In this document: in pieces, positions 47,560 to 52,465 of the stretch
Layout of the letters: each line of letters opens with the position of its first letter
How positions within the stretch are numbered: the first letter of the stretch is position 1
Assembly (NCBI GenBank): GCA_021324355.1
Contig: JAJPJD010000019.1
Span: forward strand, 1 to 52,465
Origin: Actinomycetota bacterium
Lineage (GTDB): Bacteria; Actinomycetota; Acidimicrobiia; Acidimicrobiales; RAAP-2
Direction: 5' to 3'
Length of the DNA stretch: 52,465 nt
The notes under the pieces: model-generated
Seen by the model: only the letters and a program-made list of their open reading frames with translations
Database searches by the model: none
What the model was told of the DNA's origin: nothing
Made by a program: the position numbers and the translations under genes

Positions 47560-49944
47560 GTCGGGCCGGCCGGCTCCGGCCCACCGTGGTGCTCGGCTCG
47601 GCCGGAGGCGTCGGCGGAGCACGGCGGCCAGGCCCAGGGCCAGCCCGCCGAGGGTCACCCCCAGGCCCAGCCGGCCGGCTGGCCCTTGGCCGTAGGTGAG
47701 GGTCACCTGGCGGCGGGTCGGCACCACCACCATGAGGTTGGGAGTCACCCGCCAGGGACCCTCGGCCCCCGACGCCACCCAGTTCGGGAAGTACGAGGTC
47801 TTCACCAGCACCGGTGTCCCGATGCGGTCGACGTGGAAGCTGATGGTGCTGGTCCCCTCCACGATGCGCGACACCGTGGCCGGGGGAACCGGGACCCTGG
47901 GCGGCCGCTCCCCGGCCACCACCCGGGGCCAGCTGGGCGGACCGCCGGCCGCCAGCTCGACCGCCCAACGGGCCGGGTCGAGGAACCAGGACTCAGAGAC
48001 CGGGAGCCAGCCCGGCTGGGCCTGGCTCACCCCGGTGAGTACCGCCGGGAGGTTGTGGAGGGCGACGACCGGGGCCGAGTCGGCGACCCGGAAGACGTCC
48101 CAGGTGATCGACAACGCCTGGCCGTCGTAGAAGGAGCGCCAAGGACCGGTGGTCGCAACCAGGTGCAGGGCGGGATCTGCCTCGCAGGCTGCCACGATCG
48201 AGGGGCTGTCGACCATCAGGTAGCGCACGCCCAGCAACTGGAGGTGCGCAACCCCGAGGGGCACGTCCACCGGTCCGTAGTCCAGACCGACCATGGGCTC
48301 GGAGGGAGCCGGGGAGAACTCGGCCTGGTCCAAGAAGTGGTACGGGGTGGTGGCCGAAGACTCGAACAGCAGCCCCTCCATGGAGTCGATGCAGCCACCG
48401 GTGAAGTAGGGCAGGTCCATGAGGGCCTCAGGGGTGCCGAAGCGGTTCTCGTTGGCGTCGTACTCCCACATGGCCCGCCCGCACCCGTCCCGACGACCGA
48501 CCCGGGCCATGGTGGCCATGAGGGCCCGGAACTCCGGGTAGGCGGGAGCTCCCTCGAAGCCCCGGTAGTTCCAGCTGGCCCAGTTGGTCACCTGGTTGGC
48601 GCCCGGGGTGACCGGGAGGGCGCTGGCCGGGAGCACGAACGGCGGGACCACCGCGACCAGGGCGCCGACCAGCACAGCGAGCGGCCCGCCGACCGCACCT
48701 GGGGCGAGACGGCGGAGGCGCTGACCTGGGGCCCCGAGTGCCGGCCGCCAGTCACGCCACAGCCGCGCCACCGCCCGGATCACCGCCGAGGCAAGCCAGC
48801 CGGCCATCAGGTAGACGCAGAGGAACCACAGCGGAAGCAGCCGGACGTTGTAGAGCGCGCCCTGGGGATCGAAGCGGACCCCGAGGGCCGCGCACCCGCC
48901 CAGGATGGCGAAGGTCACCCCGAAGCGGCTCCTCGACCACAACGCCACCACCACCGCCAGCCCGGCCAGCACCAGCGCCCACAGGTCGGCGTGGGGGAAG
49001 AGCACGCCCACGTAGGTGGTGACATTCTCGTAGCCCATCTGGGTCATGTAGTCGTGGTCCAGCACGAACGGGGCGAGCCACCAGGCCGACCACAACACGC
49101 CCAGACAAACGGTCGACCCAGCCCACCACCAGGTGGCGAGCCGCCAGCGGCCGGTGCGCTCGGGCCGCGGCGCGCCCCCGTCGACCAGGCCCCCAACGAG
49201 CTCCAGCACCACCAGGACCGCGGCGCCGCCCAAGGCGAGCAGCGCCGGCACGACGTGGGTGAGGATGCACAGGGCCAGCGCGGCGGCGGCCCAGCCGCGG
49301 CCACGCCCAGTGCGCAACCCTCGGGCGAACAGGCCCAGGAACACGAGAGCGAGCGGGACCGCGAGGGAAAAGGCGTACTCGCCGGCCAAGGTGGAGAACA
49401 GGTTCCCCCCGTAGATGGTCCAGGTGGGATCGAACAGGAACGGCAGTGTCGCCGCCGCCAGGGCGGCCGGGCCGGGGGGACGCAGGCCGAACAGCCGCCC
49501 GCAGGCCCAGGCGCCCAGCGGCGTGAGCACCGAGCCGAGCACCGTCATGAGCTTGAACGCCACGCCGCAGGGGATGAGATAGCTGGCGACCGCGGCGATC
49601 AGGTCGGGGACGACGAAGTAGAAGGTGTAGATGGGATAGCCGGCGTACCAACCCGGGTCCCACCCGGTGAGCCGTCCGTGCGGGAGCAGCTGGCTCTTCA
49701 AGAACGCCGGCATGATGAAGTGGGCACCGGTGTCGCCGCCGGTGGTGGTGGTGTCGGCGAACAGCAGGCTCGGGTGGAGCTGCCACAGCACGACCGCGAC
49801 CACCCCGAGGATCACGACCGCGTCGGCCGCCCCCGGGAGCCAGCTGGCGCCACGGGTCCGAGGAACAGGAAGCGGCACCGGGGGTTCGGCAGCCGGGAGG
49901 ACTGACGGCTCCTCCCCCCCGAGCCGGGTCGTCCCGGTGTCCAT
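47518..49944 (-). CDS. Large polytopic membrane protein, YfhO/GT-C-like
   Basis: An 808-residue protein with a short N-terminus, about 12 membrane helices to residue 430, a soluble external domain of about 330 residues and a final helix with a basic tail. The first external loop has TTTTGGDTGAHFIMPAFLKS then GWDPGWYAGYPIYTFYFVVP, the acidic-His-Tyr pattern of YfhO or 6-pyruvoyl-tetrahydropterin-synthase-related membrane proteins, presumed glycosyltransferases. The domain at about 560-750 includes QLLGVRYLMVDSPSIVAACE and FYDGQALSITWDVFRV, also seen in that group. ATG 49944 shares one base with the protease gene's stop (TGATG). The 3' end overlaps the GYD gene. Confidence 0.75.
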   Translation of the reverse strand: MDTGTTRLGGEEPSVLPAAEPPVPLPVPRTRGASWLPGAADAVVILGVVAVVLWQLHPSLLFADTTTTGGDTGAHFIMPAFLKSQLLPHGRLTGWDPGWYAGYPIYTFYFVVPDLIAAVASYLIPCGVAFKLMTVLGSVLTPLGAWACGRLFGLRPPGPAALAAATLPFLFDPTWTIYGGNLFSTLAGEYAFSLAVPLALVFLGLFARGLRTGRGRGWAAAALALCILTHVVPALLALGGAAVLVVLELVGGLVDGGAPRPERTGRWRLATWWWAGSTVCLGVLWSAWWLAPFVLDHDYMTQMGYENVTTYVGVLFPHADLWALVLAGLAVVVALWSRSRFGVTFAILGGCAALGVRFDPQGALYNVRLLPLWFLCVYLMAGWLASAVIRAVARLWRDWRPALGAPGQRLRRLAPGAVGGPLAVLVGALVAVVPPFVLPASALPVTPGANQVTNWASWNYRGFEGAPAYPEFRALMATMARVGRRDGCGRAMWEYDANENRFGTPEALMDLPYFTGGCIDSMEGLLFESSATTPYHFLDQAEFSPAPSEPMVGLDYGPVDVPLGVAHLQLLGVRYLMVDSPSIVAACEADPALHLVATTGPWRSFYDGQALSITWDVFRVADSAPVVALHNLPAVLTGVSQAQPGWLPVSESWFLDPARWAVELAAGGPPSWPRVVAGERPPRVPVPPATVSRIVEGTSTISFHVDRIGTPVLVKTSYFPNWVASGAEGPWRVTPNLMVVVPTRRQVTLTYGQGPAGRLGLGVTLGGLALGLAAVLRRRLRPSRAPRWAGAGRPDSVPPEQGPLQLLE

Positions 49945-50831
49945 CAGTGGCCGGCTCGGTTCGCCGCGATCGCGATCACTGCCACCAGGTTGAACGACGC
50001 GTGGGCAACCATGTTCATCCCGAGGCGTCCGGTCCGCAGCGCGACGACCGCGAGGATGCAGCCGAACAGGGCGAGGCCCGCCAGCTGCTCGACCTCGGCA
50101 TGGGCCAGACCGAAGAGGAGCCCGTCGAGCACCACCGCCGCGACCACCGCCACCACCCGGCTCCCGGCTGAGCCCAGACGCCTGGCGGTGGCACCGAGGA
50201 CCCCGAGCAGCCCCTTGAACAGCAGCCCTCGAAAGAACAGCTCCTCGAAGAACGGCGCACCGAGGACCGTGAGGACGGCGATGATCGCGAAGGAACCGCC
50301 GTGCGCGCCGCCGGTGAGCTTGGTGGTGGGTGCCTCGAAGTTCTTGAGGTGCGAGACGAACGGCAGGTAGAGCAGCGTCACCAGGAGCTGGCCACCGACC
50401 CCGATGGCAACCCCCCACACATCGATTGGGCGGAACGCGACGCCGAGGTCGGCGAGCAGGTGCCCGGTGCCACGTGCCCGAGCGGCCAGGACCGGCCCCA
50501 GGAAGAACCCGACCCACAATCCGACCAGCCCCGAGCCGATGTACCAGGCCGGCGGCGCGACAAGCTGCGAGATGGCACCCAGGCGAGCGCCGTTGCCGGT
50601 GGCCGACGCCGCCAGGTCCACCGCGACCAGGGCGACCAGCTGGCCGACGACGAACCCGATGGCAGCGAACACCACCCACCAGCCGGCATCGGCTCGAGTG
50701 GCCGGCACCCCTGCGGTCGGGCCGGGGTGCCACCAGGCTCGGCCGGCCGGGACCGGGCCAGGGACCCAGCGCGGCAGGCCTTGGGAGCGGCCGGGGTCGA
50801 CGTCGCGCTCCTCGTGGTCGGAGGAGGCCAT
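49944..50831 (-). CDS. CPBP-family intramembrane metalloprotease
   Basis: A 295-residue membrane protein of the CAAX-protease/bacteriocin-processing family. After a Pro/Gly-rich cytoplasmic leader of 50 residues it has about seven helices. The conserved motifs are EELFFRG (Glu 196, Glu 197, Arg 201), GLAHAE (His 244) and NMVAHASFN (His 277, Asn 281), all needed for metal binding and catalysis. The substrate is unknown. ATG 50831 lies six bases after a TATCGT -10 element and lacks a ribosome site. It is the first gene of a pair with the large membrane protein. Confidence 0.9.
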   Translation of the reverse strand: MASSDHEERDVDPGRSQGLPRWVPGPVPAGRAWWHPGPTAGVPATRADAGWWVVFAAIGFVVGQLVALVAVDLAASATGNGARLGAISQLVAPPAWYIGSGLVGLWVGFFLGPVLAARARGTGHLLADLGVAFRPIDVWGVAIGVGGQLLVTLLYLPFVSHLKNFEAPTTKLTGGAHGGSFAIIAVLTVLGAPFFEELFFRGLLFKGLLGVLGATARRLGSAGSRVVAVVAAVVLDGLLFGLAHAEVEQLAGLALFGCILAVVALRTGRLGMNMVAHASFNLVAVIAIAANRAGH

Positions 50832-50837
50832 CGAGCC

Positions 50838-50843
50838 ACGATA
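50838..50843 (-). promoter_or_regulatory. -10 element TATCGT of the CPBP protease gene
   Basis: On the minus strand TATCGT is exactly six bases before the ATG at 50831, with no ribosome site, consistent with a leaderless transcript. The 169-base gap to ftsH carries promoters for both directions. Confidence 0.5.
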
Positions 50844-50988
50844 CTGCCGAGGTCCTCAGCGCTCGCCGCGCCAGGGACCCGGCGCAGACCGCTCGCGCCG
50901 CATCGGGCCAGCGTGGAGGGGTGACCGCCACACGCGACCGGTCGCCGACCCTCGCACCCCTCGGTACCAAGCCGGCGACCCCGGCGCA

Positions 50989-50994
50989 TAGCAT
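50989..50994 (+). promoter_or_regulatory. -10 element TAGCAT of ftsH
   Basis: TAGCAT lies six bases before the GTG of ftsH at 51001. An ATG within it (50993) is followed by a stop after two codons, so the GTG is the start and the mRNA is probably leaderless. Confidence 0.5.
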
Positions 50995-51000
50995 GGCCTG

Positions 51001-52465
51001 GTGAGCCCATCACGGCCGGAGCGGCCGAACCGCCTGCCAACCCCTGGCGGCGGGAGCAACCCCAACCCGAGCGGCAACGACCAGAGCTGGCGCTGGATCT
51101 GGACCATCCTCATCGTTGCCGTCCTCGCCGTGCTGGTGGTGCCGTCGCTGCTGCCGCACTCCTCGGCGACCTCGGTCAGCTACGCCAACTACCTGCAGCA
51201 GGTGAAGGCCCACCACGTCCGGACGGCCACGATCGACAACGCCACCGGGGTCATCACCGGCAAGCTCAGCGACGGAACGAGCTACACCACCCAGGGCCCC
51301 AACCCCTACAGCCAGACCGACGTCAACACCATGCGCAAGGACGGGGTGGCGGTGAACTTCTCCCAGCCTTCCTCGAGCATCCTGTCGGCGATCCTCCCGT
51401 ACGTCGTCTTGGTCGCGCTGTTCGCCGGGATCATGTGGCTCATGACCCGCCAGGCCCGCGGCCAGATGTCGGGGATCATGTCCATCGGGCGCTCGCGCGC
51501 CCGCCTGTACACCTCAGAGCGGCCCTCGACCACCTTCAACGACGTGGCCGGCTACGCCGGGGTGAAGCAGGAGATCTCCGAGGTGGTCCACTTCTTGAAG
51601 ACGCCGGCCCGGTTCAAAGAGATCGGGGCCAAGATCCCCAAGGGCGTCCTGCTGGTCGGCCCTCCGGGGACCGGCAAGACCCTCTTGGCCCGGGCGGTGG
51701 CCGGCGAGGCCGGCGTCCCCTTCTTGTCGGTCTCGGGTTCGGACTTCATGGAGATGTTCGTGGGGGTGGGTGCCTCGAGGGTGCGGGACCTGTTCCAGAC
51801 CGCCCGCAAACAGGCCCCGGCCATCGTCTTCGTGGACGAGATCGACTCCATCGGCCGCAAGCGGGGCGCCGGCTTGGGTGGCGGGCACGACGAGCGGGAG
51901 CAGACGCTGAACCAGATGCTCTCGGAGATGGACGGCTTCGACCCGGCCGAGGGCGTGGTCATGATCGCGGCGACCAACCGGCCGGACATCTTGGACCCGG
52001 CGTTGTTGCGCCCGGGGCGCTTCGACCGCCAGATCGTGGTCCCGCTCCCCGACCTGGAGGAGCGGCTGCCGATCCTGCAGGTGCACTGCCGGGACAAGCG
52101 GATGAGCCCCGACGTCGACCTCGAGCTGGTGGCCCGGGGCACCCCGGGGATGAGCGGGGCCGACCTGGCCAACCTGGTGAACGAGGCCGCGCTCCACGCG
52201 GTCCGCCGGGGCTCGGCGTCGATCTCGATGGTCGACTTCGAGTCGGCCCGTGACCGGGTGCTCATGGGCCAGCGCCGCGAGTCGCTGATCCTCTCAGAAG
52301 AGGAGAAGGAACGGGTTGCCTACCACGAGGGGGGCCACGCCGTGCTGGCCTACGTGCTCGAGCACGCCGACCCGGTCCACAAAGTGACGATCTTCCCGAC
52401 CGGGATGGCCCTCGGGGTGACCCAGCAGCTCCCGATGGAGGAGCGTCACATCCACCCCCGGAGCC
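51001..52465 (+). CDS. ftsH: ATP-dependent zinc metalloprotease FtsH (3' end outside window)
   Basis: The first 488 residues of FtsH, a membrane AAA protease that degrades misfolded and regulatory proteins. Helix one is at about 31-51, the periplasmic-type domain follows, and helix two is [18 protein letters not shown]. The AAA domain has Walker A GPPGTGKT (about 220-227), Walker B IVFVDEID, the second region of homology [20 protein letters not shown], and pore loop [12 protein letters not shown]. The protease motif HEGGH (442-446) is present just before the window ends. The N-terminal 30 residues are Pro/Asn-rich. GTG 51001 is the only sensible start. Confidence 0.96.
   Translation, partial: MSPSRPERPNRLPTPGGGSNPNPSGNDQSWRWIWTILIVAVLAVLVVPSLLPHSSATSVSYANYLQQVKAHHVRTATIDNATGVITGKLSDGTSYTTQGPNPYSQTDVNTMRKDGVAVNFSQPSSSILSAILPYVVLVALFAGIMWLMTRQARGQMSGIMSIGRSRARLYTSERPSTTFNDVAGYAGVKQEISEVVHFLKTPARFKEIGAKIPKGVLLVGPPGTGKTLLARAVAGEAGVPFLSVSGSDFMEMFVGVGASRVRDLFQTARKQAPAIVFVDEIDSIGRKRGAGLGGGHDEREQTLNQMLSEMDGFDPAEGVVMIAATNRPDILDPALLRPGRFDRQIVVPLPDLEERLPILQVHCRDKRMSPDVDLELVARGTPGMSGADLANLVNEAALHAVRRGSASISMVDFESARDRVLMGQRRESLILSEEEKERVAYHEGGHAVLAYVLEHADPVHKVTIFPTGMALGVTQQLPMEERHIHPRS

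Noticed and set aside
47686-49905. 739-codon open frame on the plus strand
   Set aside because: Antisense of the 808-residue membrane protein; low-complexity His/Gln/Gly/Arg composition.

Overview
The window is high-GC chromosomal DNA from an actinobacterium. Evidence is the frequent GTG starts, an MtrAB-type two-component operon followed by a GerMN lipoprotein, class E sortase, LCP protein, F420-type oxidoreductases, and biotin synthase followed by a small Cys-rich partner. Gene content and leaderless-looking promoters fit the Acidimicrobiia, but that placement is inference. No rRNA, tRNA, CRISPR array, transposase or phage gene was seen.

Layout. 1-606: start of a diguanylate cyclase. 787-3160: DrrAB-like ABC exporter and a divergent small HTH gene separated by repeated CTTGACA elements. 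3171-13341 (minus): an eight-gene overlapping hopanoid operon, hpnC-hpnD-hpnE-prenyl synthase-shc-(hpnG::ispH fusion)-hpnH-dxs. It has a recognisable promoter and, just upstream, a regulator that joins a MerR and a TetR DNA-binding domain (13452-14240). 14346-17203: exported FAD oxidase coupled to an orphan D12-class adenine methylase. 17343-19533: amidohydrolase and hotdog thioesterase. 19604-22247: MtrA/MtrB-like regulator and kinase with a short GerMN lipoprotein; then a collagen-like membrane protein and a small membrane protein under a GTnAC repeat that resembles an MtrA box. 23473-31762: assorted metabolism (LLM oxidoreductase, DUF4143 ATPase, secreted phosphoesterase, amidase, 2-hydroxyacid dehydrogenase, acyl-CoA dehydrogenase) and a decayed arylsulfotransferase pseudogene. 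31960-33745: bioB, a bsaP-like gene and an archaeal-type riboflavin synthase.

33773-50831 is mostly a cell-envelope block: LCP ligase, class E sortase, a surface protein with a sorting-signal-like tail, lipoprotein, GT-C-like enzymes, a second sortase with an extra C-terminal domain, and sugar-phosphate enzymes (phosphomannomutase, SIS-type isomerase) that could feed mannose or glucose donors. 51001-end: ftsH, running off the window.

How it works together: the hopanoid operon carries the first (Dxs) and last (IspH) MEP-pathway steps, FPP synthesis, squalene formation by HpnCDE, cyclisation, and side-chain addition (HpnH) and trimming (HpnG). The HpnG-IspH fusion and the two-headed regulator are the most unusual features. 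The envelope block plausibly builds glycans and anchors proteins to the wall.
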